Below are positions 1-7,599 of a stretch of 64,000 nucleotides of DNA, in pieces. The position numbers and the translations under genes were made by a program. Source of the stretch: Stenotrophomonas sp. MMGLT7. GTDB taxonomy: Bacteria; Pseudomonadota; Gammaproteobacteria; Xanthomonadales; Xanthomonadaceae. Under the pieces are notes generated by a model. It was not told the DNA's origin. It saw nothing but the letters and a program-made list of their open reading frames with translations, and made no database searches. Location of the stretch: NCBI RefSeq assembly GCF_021168555.1, contig NZ_JAJOZS010000002.1, forward strand, positions 62,001 through 126,000, read 5' to 3'. Each line of letters opens with the position of its first letter. The stretch's first letter is position 1.

Positions 1-355
1 CGTCGATGGTCAGGGCGACGTCGCCGCCGCTCTGGCGCATGATCAGCACGCGCTGGCCTTCCTGCAGGGCGGTGCGCTTGCCTTCCAGGAAGTGCTTCAG
101 GTCGACCACCGGGAACAGGTTGCCGCGCAGGTTGCCCACGCCCAGCAGCCACGGCTGCGCGCACGGCACCGGGGTGACCGGCGGCATCGGCACGATCTCC
201 ACCACCTCGCGGAAGTCGGACACCAGGTGGCGACTGCCGACGCGATAGCCGACGCCGCGCCACACATCCGCGGCGAACTGCCGCGCCGGCAGCTGCACCG
301 CATGTGCCAGGCTGCGCTGCTGGTAGCCTTCGAGGATGTCGAACGGCGAGCGCAT
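1..355 (-). CDS. pilI: PilI, CheW-like adaptor of the Pil-Chp system (3' part missing)
   Basis: This is a CheW-type scaffold that would couple the PilJ receptor to the ChpA kinase controlling type IV pili. The reading frame on the minus strand starts at the ATG that overlaps the pilH stop codon (TGATG at 353-357) and is still open at base 1, so only about 118 residues are present. The visible part contains the CheW-fold stretch WLLGVGNLRGNLFPVVDL, typical of CheW/PilI proteins. It is third in the order pilG-pilH-pilI, and the overlap suggests translational coupling. The family call is firm; naming it PilI rests on the neighbours. Confidence 0.88.
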   Translation of the reverse strand, partial: MRSPFDILEGYQQRSLAHAVQLPARQFAADVWRGVGYRVGSRHLVSDFREVVEIVPMPPVTPVPCAQPWLLGVGNLRGNLFPVVDLKHFLEGKRTALQEGQRVLIMRQSGGDVALTID

Positions 356-717
356 CAGGCCACCAGCGCGTGGATGCGGGCCATCAGTTCGTCCTCGCGC
401 GGGGGCTTGACGACGTAGTCGGTCGCGCCCTGGCGCAGGCCCCAGGCCTTGTCGGTCTCCATGCCCTTGGTGCTGACGATCAGCACGGGAATGGCGCGGG
501 TGGAAGCGTCGCGCGACAGCGCGCGGGTGGCCTGGAAGCCGCTCATGCCCGGCAGCACCACGTCCATCAGGATCAGCGCCGGCGCGCCGGTGCGGGCGAT
601 CTCCAGCCCGTCCTCGGCGTTGTCCACGGCGACCACCTCGTGGCCCGCCTTTTGCAACCATTGGGTGAACACCGCCCGATCAGTCGGCGAGTCCTCGATC
701 AACAGGATACGAGCCAT
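355..717 (-). CDS. pilH: PilH, single-domain response regulator of twitching motility
   Basis: A 120-residue stand-alone receiver domain (CheY fold). The acidic pocket is in IEDS near residue 8, the phospho-acceptor is D52 in LMDVVLPG, and a conserved lysine follows in STKGMETDK. In the Pil-Chp pathway PilH is phosphorylated by ChpA and is associated with pilus retraction and signal damping. It lies 18 bp downstream of pilG and overlaps pilI. There is no output domain, as usual for the family. The assignment of PilH versus PilG follows gene order and similarity. Confidence 0.93.
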   Translation of the reverse strand: MARILLIEDSPTDRAVFTQWLQKAGHEVVAVDNAEDGLEIARTGAPALILMDVVLPGMSGFQATRALSRDASTRAIPVLIVSTKGMETDKAWGLRQGATDYVVKPPREDELMARIHALVA

Positions 718-735
718 GTTTGCCTTACCCCCTGG

Positions 736-1137
736 TCAGGCGTTGACGTAGGTACGGATTGCGTCCAGCAGTTCTTCGCGGGTGAATGGTTTGGTCAGGT
801 ACTGCTCGGAGCCGACGATGCGACCGCGCGCCTTGTCGAACAGGCCGTCCTTGGAGGACAGCATGATCACCGGCGTCGACTTGAAGCTGCGGTTGCCCTT
901 GATCAGCGCGCAGGTCTGGTAGCCATCCAGCCGCGGCATCATGATGTCGACGAAGATGATCTGCGGATGCTGGTCGGCGATCTTGGCCAGCGCCTCGAAG
1001 CCGTCGGTCGCGGTGACGACCTCGCAGCCCTCGCGCTTGAGCAACGTCTCGGCCGTGCGCCGGATGGTCTTCGAGTCGTCGATGACCATCACCTTGAGTC
1101 CTGCAAGCTCCCCGCTTGCAGCCATGTCTTCAGCCAT
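736..1137 (-). CDS. pilG: PilG, single-domain response regulator of twitching motility
   Basis: A 133-residue CheY-like receiver. It has the acidic pair in MVIDDSKT (D20, D21), the phosphorylation site D64 in FVDIMMPRLDG, and a KPF motif near the C-terminus. PilG acts with ChpA and is associated with pilus extension and cAMP signalling in related bacteria. It is the first gene of the pilGHI set on the minus strand, and its promoter should lie in the 296-bp gap shared with the divergent gshB. An ATG three codons further in is also possible. Confidence 0.93.
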   Translation of the reverse strand: MAEDMAASGELAGLKVMVIDDSKTIRRTAETLLKREGCEVVTATDGFEALAKIADQHPQIIFVDIMMPRLDGYQTCALIKGNRSFKSTPVIMLSSKDGLFDKARGRIVGSEQYLTKPFTREELLDAIRTYVNA

Positions 1138-1433
1138 TCAGTTTTCCCCGGGCGCGCGGCGCGCCATCCGTTCCGGCGCCGCTACGAAGGTGCATGTATA
1201 CCTCAAAATCGTTGCCAGCTGTCAAGCGCCTGCGGCCCGGGCGGGCGGGACGGCACATGAGCGCGAACGGGCTCCCGCTTCTGCGCGAGCGGCCGGCCTG
1301 CGGCACTCGGACCCACCTGCCTGCCGGTCCGCAACGGCTGCCCGCGGACCGGCACACACTGCGTCCCGGGCACGCGGCTGGGAGAAAGCCTGCCCAGCGG
1401 CTAACATCGCCGCCAGCCCCACAGGTACAGACC

Positions 1434-2399
1434 ATGCCGTCACAGACCGCACCGCTCGACGTCGTCGTGGTGATGGATCCCATCGCCGAGATCAAGATCG
1501 CCAAGGACACCACCTTCGCCATGCTGCTGGAAGCGCAGCGGCGCGGGCACCGCCTGCACTACGTGCGGCCGGGGGGGCTGGCGCTGCGTGCGGGCACCGC
1601 CGTGGCCACCGCCGCGCCGCTGCAGGTGCGCGACGACAAGGCCGGCTGGTTCACCCTGGGCGAGTTCGTCGAACTGGCGTTCGGCCCCGGCCAGGTGGTG
1701 CTGATGCGCAAGGACCCGCCGTTCGACGGCGAGTTCCTCTACGACACCCATATCCTCACCGTGGCGCAGAACGCCGGCGCACAGGTGGTCAACGACCCGC
1801 AGGGCCTGCGCGACTTCAACGAGAAGCTGGCCGCGCTGCTGTTCCCGCAATGCTGCCCGCCGACCCTGGTCAGCCGCGACGCCCGCTCGCTGAAGGCCTT
1901 CGTGCACGAGCACGGGCAGGCGGTGCTCAAGCCGCTGGACGGCATGGGCGGGCGCTCGATCTTCCGCAGCGGCGCCAGCGATCCCAACCTCAACGTGATC
2001 CTGGAGACGCTGACCGACGGTGGCCGCAAGCTGGCGCTGGCGCAGCGCTTCATCCCCGACATCAGCGCCGGCGACAAGCGCATCCTGCTGATCGACGGCA
2101 CCCCGGTGGACTACTGCCTGGCGCGCATCCCGCAGGGCGACGAGTTCCGCGGCAACCTGGCCGCCGGCGGCCGCGGCGAAGGCCGGCCGCTGTCCGAGCG
2201 CGACCGCTGGATCGCCGCCCAGGTCGGCCCGGAGATGAAGCGGCGCGGCATGCGCTTCGTCGGCCTGGACGTGATCGGCGACTACCTCACCGAGGTCAAC
2301 GTCACCAGCCCGACCTGCGCGCGCGAGCTCGACGCGCAGTTCGGCATCAACATCGCCGGCCTGCTGTTCGACGCGATCGAGGCCGGCCCGGCCCGATGA
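1434..2399 (+). CDS. gshB: Glutathione synthetase
   Basis: An ATP-grasp ligase of 321 residues (E. coli GshB has 316) that joins glycine to gamma-glutamylcysteine in the cytoplasm. The N-terminal stretch DVVVVMDPIAEIKIAKDT, the glycine-rich loop GMGGRSIF and the C-terminal metal-binding EVNVTSPTC are characteristic. I chose the ATG at 1434 because the family N-terminus begins just after it, although the frame is open further upstream. The stop overlaps the start of the following tonB-like gene (ATGA), so the two are probably translated together, an arrangement I recall from other xanthomonads. Confidence 0.95.
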   Translation: MPSQTAPLDVVVVMDPIAEIKIAKDTTFAMLLEAQRRGHRLHYVRPGGLALRAGTAVATAAPLQVRDDKAGWFTLGEFVELAFGPGQVVLMRKDPPFDGEFLYDTHILTVAQNAGAQVVNDPQGLRDFNEKLAALLFPQCCPPTLVSRDARSLKAFVHEHGQAVLKPLDGMGGRSIFRSGASDPNLNVILETLTDGGRKLALAQRFIPDISAGDKRILLIDGTPVDYCLARIPQGDEFRGNLAAGGRGEGRPLSERDRWIAAQVGPEMKRRGMRFVGLDVIGDYLTEVNVTSPTCARELDAQFGINIAGLLFDAIEAGPAR

Positions 2400-3274
2400 G
2401 CGCGGCCGCGCCCGCCGCGCCGCGCGTGGACGAGGACCAGCGGCTGATCGCGACGCTGGTGCTGTCGGTCATCGTGCACGGGCTGCTGATCCTGGGCGTG
2501 GGCTTCGCGATCAAGGGACAGGCGCCGCTGGTGCCGACGCTGGACGTGATCTTCAGCCAGACCAGCACGCCGCTCACGCCGAAGCAGGCCGACTTCCTGG
2601 CGCAGGCCAACCAGAGCGGCGGCGGCGACCACGACAAGGCCCAGCGCCCGCGCGACAGCCAGCCCGGCGTGGTGCCGCAGCCGCGGCAGGGCCTGGCGCC
2701 GGAACAGCTGCGCGCGCAGACCGCCGCGGCGGCGCCGGCGCCGCAGGCGCGCGTGATCTCCAGCCCGCGCGGCGAGGACGCCCTTCCGCAGGCGCGGCCG
2801 CAGCCCCGGGTCGATCCGTCCCAGCTCCCGCCCGATGCCGCCCGCGAGCAGCGCGATGCGGAGATGGCGCGATTGGCGGCCGAGGTGCACCTGCGCTCGG
2901 AGCAGTACGCCAAGCGCCCGAACCGCAAGTTCGTCTCCGCCAGCACCCGCGAGTACGCCTACGCCAACTACCTGCGCGGCTGGGTCGACCGCGCCGAACG
3001 GGTGGGCAACCTCAACTATCCCGACGAGGCGCGCCGGCGCCGGCTCGGCGGCCAGGTGGTGATAAGCGTCGGCGTGCGCCGCGACGGCAGCGTGGAAAGC
3101 GCGCGCATCCTGCGCTCGTCGGGCACGCCGCTGCTCGATTCCAGTGCGCTGCGGATCGTGCAGCTGGCGCAGCCGTTCCCGCCGCTGCCCCGGACCGACG
3201 ACGACATCGACATCCTGCAGGTCACCCGCACCTGGGTGTTCCTGCCCGGCGGCGAGCTGCACGACGATCGCTGA
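2396..3274 (+). CDS. TonB-like energy transducer
   Basis: A 292-residue protein. One N-terminal membrane segment (about residues 17-38, LIATLVLSVIVHGLLILG) is followed by a proline/alanine/glutamine-rich periplasmic spacer, and a TonB C-terminal domain covers roughly the last 90 residues (LNYPDEARRRRLGGQVVISV, then a GxP and PFPP-like motif). Such proteins pass proton-motive force from ExbB/ExbD to outer-membrane receptors. No exbBD genes are visible here, so its partners are elsewhere. It overlaps gshB by 4 bp (ATGA). It could serve either of the two receptors in this window, but that is inference. A TolA-like or secreted variant role is less likely. Confidence 0.85.
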   Translation: MSAAAPAAPRVDEDQRLIATLVLSVIVHGLLILGVGFAIKGQAPLVPTLDVIFSQTSTPLTPKQADFLAQANQSGGGDHDKAQRPRDSQPGVVPQPRQGLAPEQLRAQTAAAAPAPQARVISSPRGEDALPQARPQPRVDPSQLPPDAAREQRDAEMARLAAEVHLRSEQYAKRPNRKFVSASTREYAYANYLRGWVDRAERVGNLNYPDEARRRRLGGQVVISVGVRRDGSVESARILRSSGTPLLDSSALRIVQLAQPFPPLPRTDDDIDILQVTRTWVFLPGGELHDDR

Positions 3275-3283
3275 GGGCGTGGC

Positions 3284-4429
3284 TCAGGGAGCGAGATCGA
3301 CCTTGCCCGGATGCTCGCGCACCACGCGCCAAGGCAGCACGGACCAGTCCGGACCGTCGCAGTTGCGCGCGGCACGGTAGAACGTCGCTCCCAGGTACAG
3401 CCCTTTTTCGGTCACATGCCAGCTGGGGAAGTCCCAGGAGTCCTGATCGGTGTAGTCGCAGCCGTCCTCGCCGTCGTCCTTGACCTCGTCCGGGTACAGC
3501 CGCGCCATCCGCGCGGCCACCCAGGGGGCGAAGACCCGGGTCCGGTAGTCCATCCAGGCATCGCGCTCGGCTTCGCTTGCGCTCTCGCGCCGCGGCGGGG
3601 TGCCTTGTCCCAGCCACAGCACGTCTTCCAGCGACAGCTCCCCGCCGCTGCGCGCATCCAGGTTGACCGGGGAATCGCCGAAGTCGGGATGGGCGCCGCC
3701 GCAGTAGTACGAGGCAAAGAGGCTTGCGCTGATCACCTTGGCATCGATCCGGTGCAAGGTCGTGGTCGAATCCCATTCGCCGCCGGAAGCGCCGTTCCCG
3801 GACAGGCACTCCATGCCCGACTCGACCTCGTCCCACTGGTGCCGGCGCAATGCCTGGTTGATCCTGAGCTGCAGCGCCGGTGCGTAGCCGGATTCGACCT
3901 GGAACAGGCTCACCCCGGTGCGCGGCTCGTCCCACCATTGCAGGCGGTAGCCGCCACGGACCTCCAGCCGGCCTTTGCGCAGCGGCAACGTCGACAGCCG
4001 CAGGAAGACATAGGGCTGCTCCAGACGCAATGCCTCCAGTGCCGGATCGGCAGGCGCGGGAAGCTGCGATGGCGCCACGGGCGCCAGGACGATCGGCAGG
4101 CGCCGCCCATCCGCGCCCTGCCACCAGCCTTGATACCCCCCTCCGGCCCGAGGCCGCAGCTCCCAGCGTGGCCGGCTGTCGGCATCGGAGCGCCAGTCCG
4201 CGATCTCGCCGAAGACGAGCGTGCCGGCCGGAGCCTGCCCGGCCTCCAGGTCGATATCCAGACCGTGGCGGCGATAGAAATAGCGTGCCTGCTCCCCGGC
4301 ATCGTGGCCATCGGGCAGTTCCACCACGATCGCCGACCTGCCCAGCGTGCCGCTGAACACACTGCCCCACGCCAGCGGACACACCAGCGCAAGGACGATC
4401 CCCGATGTCGAGCCGATGAGCCTGTTCAC
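3284..4429 (-). CDS. Secreted DUF3298-like protein
   Basis: A 381-residue exported protein of unknown function. A short hydrophobic signal (LIGSTSGIVLALVCPLAWGS) precedes a two-part globular body. The C-terminal half contains SYYCGGAHPDFG followed by a D-x-x-SGGELSLEDV stretch, which closely resembles the DUF3298/RsiV-type domain found in anti-sigma factors and secreted proteins. The start is read as GTG at 4429, because this GTG overlaps the tsaB stop (GTGA) and directly precedes the signal peptide. It runs tail-to-tail against the tonB-like gene with only 9 bp between. The role is unknown; a cell-envelope ligand-binding or lysozyme-related role is only a possibility. Confidence 0.75.
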   Translation of the reverse strand: MNRLIGSTSGIVLALVCPLAWGSVFSGTLGRSAIVVELPDGHDAGEQARYFYRRHGLDIDLEAGQAPAGTLVFGEIADWRSDADSRPRWELRPRAGGGYQGWWQGADGRRLPIVLAPVAPSQLPAPADPALEALRLEQPYVFLRLSTLPLRKGRLEVRGGYRLQWWDEPRTGVSLFQVESGYAPALQLRINQALRRHQWDEVESGMECLSGNGASGGEWDSTTTLHRIDAKVISASLFASYYCGGAHPDFGDSPVNLDARSGGELSLEDVLWLGQGTPPRRESASEAERDAWMDYRTRVFAPWVAARMARLYPDEVKDDGEDGCDYTDQDSWDFPSWHVTEKGLYLGATFYRAARNCDGPDWSVLPWRVVREHPGKVDLAP

Positions 4430-5175
4430 CGCGCCTGCCCGCGCTTGCCAGGGGTGGACGAACCGTCGCGCGGACCTGCCTTGTCGCGCGCAGCCTGCTG
4501 CTGTTCCAGGGTCAGGGCGACGTTGTTGCGCAGGTAGGCCGGCTCGGCCAGTTCCGGGGCCACGCCCTCGCCGCGGGCGAAGGCCGGCGCCGCCAGCGCC
4601 AGCAGGTCGGCCGCGTGCGGCAGCGCCTGCGCGTCCACGCCTTCGAGACGGCCCTGCAATCGCGTGGCCAGGGCCCGCTCCGCCGCGGCGAAGCCGGTGC
4701 CGACGCCATGCCAGCGAGCGGCCATGTCCGGCAGTTCCACCGCCTGCGGCGCCGACACGGTTTCCGCCGACAGCGGTGCCAGCCCGGCGCCGGTGCGCAC
4801 GAACGCGCCGGCATAGACCTCGCCCATGCGCGCGTCGATGCTGGCGAGGATGTGCGTGGCCGACGGCGGCGCGCGCAGCGCCAGCACCGCCAGCGTGGAC
4901 ACCGGCAGCAGCGGCACGTCCAGCGCCAGCGCCATGCCCTGCGCCAGGGCGATGGCCAGGCGCACGCCGGTGAAGGCACCCGGCCCACGGCCGACGGCGA
5001 TGGCATCGAGCCGGGAACGGGAGATGCCGGCCTCGGCCAGCAGTTCCCCGGCCCACGGCAGCACCAGCTCGGCATGGCGGCGCGGGGCGATCTCGAAGCG
5101 CTCGAGCACCTGCCCATCGACCTGCACGGCGACGGAACAGGCTTCGGTGGCGGTTTCGATGGCGAGCAGTCTCAT
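4426..5175 (-). CDS. tsaB: TsaB, tRNA t6A37 biosynthesis subunit
   Basis: A 249-residue ASKHA-fold protein that dimerises with TsaD to make N6-threonylcarbamoyladenosine at position 37 of ANN-decoding tRNAs. It starts MRLLAIETATEACSVAV and has the family signature GRGPGAFTGVRLAIA. Length and start agree with the family. It lies 29 bp downstream of the DinG-type helicase and overlaps the following secreted-protein gene by 4 bp, so the three minus-strand genes may be one transcript. Confidence 0.94.
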   Translation of the reverse strand: MRLLAIETATEACSVAVQVDGQVLERFEIAPRRHAELVLPWAGELLAEAGISRSRLDAIAVGRGPGAFTGVRLAIALAQGMALALDVPLLPVSTLAVLALRAPPSATHILASIDARMGEVYAGAFVRTGAGLAPLSAETVSAPQAVELPDMAARWHGVGTGFAAAERALATRLQGRLEGVDAQALPHAADLLALAAPAFARGEGVAPELAEPAYLRNNVALTLEQQQAARDKAGPRDGSSTPGKRGQAR

Positions 5176-5204
5176 TGCGGGTCCAGCGGGATCTCGGAAA
5201 CGCG

Positions 5205-7211
5205 TCATTGTCCGCTGTTTGCGGCAGCGGCGCCCGCATCGCCGGGATGACCGAAGAACGCCTGCACGTCGGCGATGTCGCGGGTAAGGGCGAACGGCGG
5301 CAGCGAATCCAGGAACACCCGGCCGTAGCCGCGGCGGGTCAGGCGCGGATCGCACAGCACCAGCACCCCGCGGTCGCTCTCGCTGCGGATCAGCCGGCCC
5401 ACGCCCTGCTTGAGCGCGATCACCGCCTGCGGCAGCTGCTCGTCGCGGAACGGGTTGCCGCCGTCGCGGCGGATCGCCTCCAGCCGCGCCTCGTACACCG
5501 GCTCGTCGGGGGCGGCGAACGGCAGCTTGTCGATCACCACCACGCTCAGCGCATCGCCGACCACGTCCACGCCCTCGCGGAAGCTGGCGCTGCCCAGCAG
5601 CACGCCGTTGCCGGAGTCGCGGAAGCGCTGCAGCAGGCTCGCGCGCGGCGCCTGCCCCTGCACGAACAGCGGCCACGGCGCGTCGCGCAGCGCCTCGGCG
5701 GCCTCGCGCAGCGCGCGGTGCGAGGCGAACAGCACGAACGCCCTGCCCTGCGATGCCTGCAGCACCGGGAACAGCGCCGCGATCAGCGCGGTGCCGTAGC
5801 CGCGCGCGTTCGGGTCGGGCATGTCCGGCGGCAGGTAGCACAGCGCCTGGCGGCTCCAGTCGAACGGGCTGGGCTGCATCAGCGTCGGCGGATCGTCCAG
5901 CCCCAGCCGCCTGGCGATGTGCTCGAAGTCGCCGTCCACTGCCAGCGTGGCCGAGGTGAACACCCAGGCCGCGCGCGATTGCTCGCGGTGCTGGCGCAGC
6001 GGCGCGGACACGTCCAGCGGCGTGCGCTGGCAGCGGAAGCCGCGCGGCGTCAGCTCGTACCACAGCACGTCCGACGACGGCGGCGGCGCCTCCTGGTCGA
6101 AGTCGGCCACCGGCTGGTCCTCGCCCAGCCAGCGCGCCAGCCGGCCCCGCGCCTCCAGTGCCCGCGCCGCGCACGCCTGCAGCCCGGCCGAGGCCTCGCC
6201 CAGCGGGACCAGGATCTCGCCCAGGTTGGCCAGCGCCGTCATCAGGGCATCGAAACCGTCGCGCACCTCGGGCCTGGCCAGCGCGCGCCATTGGGTGCCG
6301 CGTGCCGGCAGGCCCTCGAGCGCCGCGCGCAGGTCGCGCAGCGACGCTTCCAGCGCCTGCACCGGCTGCTGCAGGCTTGCCTGGGCGCCGGCGACGCTGC
6401 GGCTCTCGGCCAGGCAATCGCGCGCCAGTTCCTGCCACGGCCGCATGCCGAAGCCTTCGCCGAAGAAGTTGGCCGCCAGTTCCGGCAACTGGTGCGCCTC
6501 GTCGATCACGAACGCCTGCGCGCCCGGCAGGATCTCGCCGAAGCCCTCCTGCTTGAGCGCCAGGTCGGCCAGCAGCAGGTGATGGTTCACCACCACCAGG
6601 TCGGCCGCCTGCGCGCGCTGGCGCGCCTGCACCACGAAGCACTCGTCCCAGAACGGGCAGTCGCTGCCCAGGCAGTTGTCCACGGTGGAAGTGACCATCG
6701 GCAGCAGCGGCGAATCGTCCGGCAGCGACTCCAGCTCGGCCATGTCGCCGAACTGGGTGCGCCCGCTCCAGGCGACGATGCGCTGGAACTGCGCGACCAG
6801 CTCGTGCCCGCCGAAGCCGGCGTTCAGGCGCTGCGGTTCGCCGCGCGCCTGCTGCAGGCGGTAGCGGCACAGGTAGTTGGCGCGCCCCTTGAGCAGCGCA
6901 CTGCGCAGGCCGATGCCGAGCGCGGCGCGCACGCGCGGCAGGTCGCGGTGGTAGAGCTGGTCCTGCAGCGCGCGGGTGCCGGTGGAGACGATGGTCTTCA
7001 GGCCCGACAGCAGCGCCGGTACCAGGTAGGCGTAGGTCTTGCCGGTGCCGGTGCCGGCCTCGGCCAGCAACACGTCGCGATGGTCGAAGGCCTCGGCGAT
7101 GGCCGCGGCCAGCCGCAGCTGCGCCGGCCGCGACCGGAATGCATCGAGCTGGCGCGCGAGCGCGCCGTCCTCGCTGAGGGCTTCGAGGCTGGCTTGGGCG
7201 AGTAAGGACAT
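5205..7211 (-). CDS. yoaA: DinG-family (YoaA-like) ATP-dependent DNA helicase
   Basis: A 668-residue XPD-like superfamily 2 helicase. Walker A is GTGTGKTYAY near residue 53, the DEAH box lies in FVIDEAHQLPE, and cysteines of the iron-sulfur domain are seen in NYLCRYR and CLGSDCPFWDEC. The C-terminal helicase motifs appear in GSASFREGVDVVGD and QGVGRLIRSE. Family members unwind damaged or structured DNA during replication stress. The length is closer to YoaA than to DinG of E. coli. The start is the ATG at 7211. The gene is divergent from the TonB-dependent receptor across 388 bp. Confidence 0.9.
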   Translation of the reverse strand: MSLLAQASLEALSEDGALARQLDAFRSRPAQLRLAAAIAEAFDHRDVLLAEAGTGTGKTYAYLVPALLSGLKTIVSTGTRALQDQLYHRDLPRVRAALGIGLRSALLKGRANYLCRYRLQQARGEPQRLNAGFGGHELVAQFQRIVAWSGRTQFGDMAELESLPDDSPLLPMVTSTVDNCLGSDCPFWDECFVVQARQRAQAADLVVVNHHLLLADLALKQEGFGEILPGAQAFVIDEAHQLPELAANFFGEGFGMRPWQELARDCLAESRSVAGAQASLQQPVQALEASLRDLRAALEGLPARGTQWRALARPEVRDGFDALMTALANLGEILVPLGEASAGLQACAARALEARGRLARWLGEDQPVADFDQEAPPPSSDVLWYELTPRGFRCQRTPLDVSAPLRQHREQSRAAWVFTSATLAVDGDFEHIARRLGLDDPPTLMQPSPFDWSRQALCYLPPDMPDPNARGYGTALIAALFPVLQASQGRAFVLFASHRALREAAEALRDAPWPLFVQGQAPRASLLQRFRDSGNGVLLGSASFREGVDVVGDALSVVVIDKLPFAAPDEPVYEARLEAIRRDGGNPFRDEQLPQAVIALKQGVGRLIRSESDRGVLVLCDPRLTRRGYGRVFLDSLPPFALTRDIADVQAFFGHPGDAGAAAANSGQ

Positions 7212-7599
7212 GGGAATGGGGGATACGGCATCGGAGGATCGGGAAAGCGCGACTCCGGGAACCAAGGCCTCCCAAGCCCTTGCCAGGACCGGCAGTGACT
7301 GCCGCCGCATGTGCGCCGGCCCAGTATCGCAGAGCCGCCGTTGCCGATCACCGGCAACGGTACCCGCGGCCTGCAGGCCGGCCCGGCTGCGCCCCGCCCG
7401 CGGCACGGGCCCTGGACAGGCGCCGCCGCCGCTTTTCGCGTCGCGTTCCACGGCTCCTGCATGACGCCCGGCGGTTCCACGCGTGGGTGTCTTTGGCTAT
7501 GCTATCGAGAACCACTTGCATTTATCTCTCTCCACTTTTCGTGCCGCCTGCCACCGACCCCGGTCTCCGCCAGCCGCACGTTTCAGGGCCTCCAACTTC
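7212..7599. other. Divergent intergenic region with a candidate Fur box
   Basis: This 388-bp space holds the promoters of the helicase gene (minus) and the receptor gene (plus). The half near the receptor contains the 19-bp Fur-like site listed separately. The other half is GC-rich with no coding frame I can support. Confidence 0.6.
7501..7519 (+). promoter_or_regulatory. Candidate Fur box upstream of the TonB-dependent receptor
   Basis: The 19 bases GCTATCGAGAACCACTTGC match the palindromic Fur consensus GCAAATGAGAATCATTTGC at 14 of 19 positions by direct comparison, including both outer GC pairs and the central GAGAA. The site is 81 bp before the receptor start codon, a usual place for iron repression. 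The site is seen; binding is inferred. Confidence 0.5.
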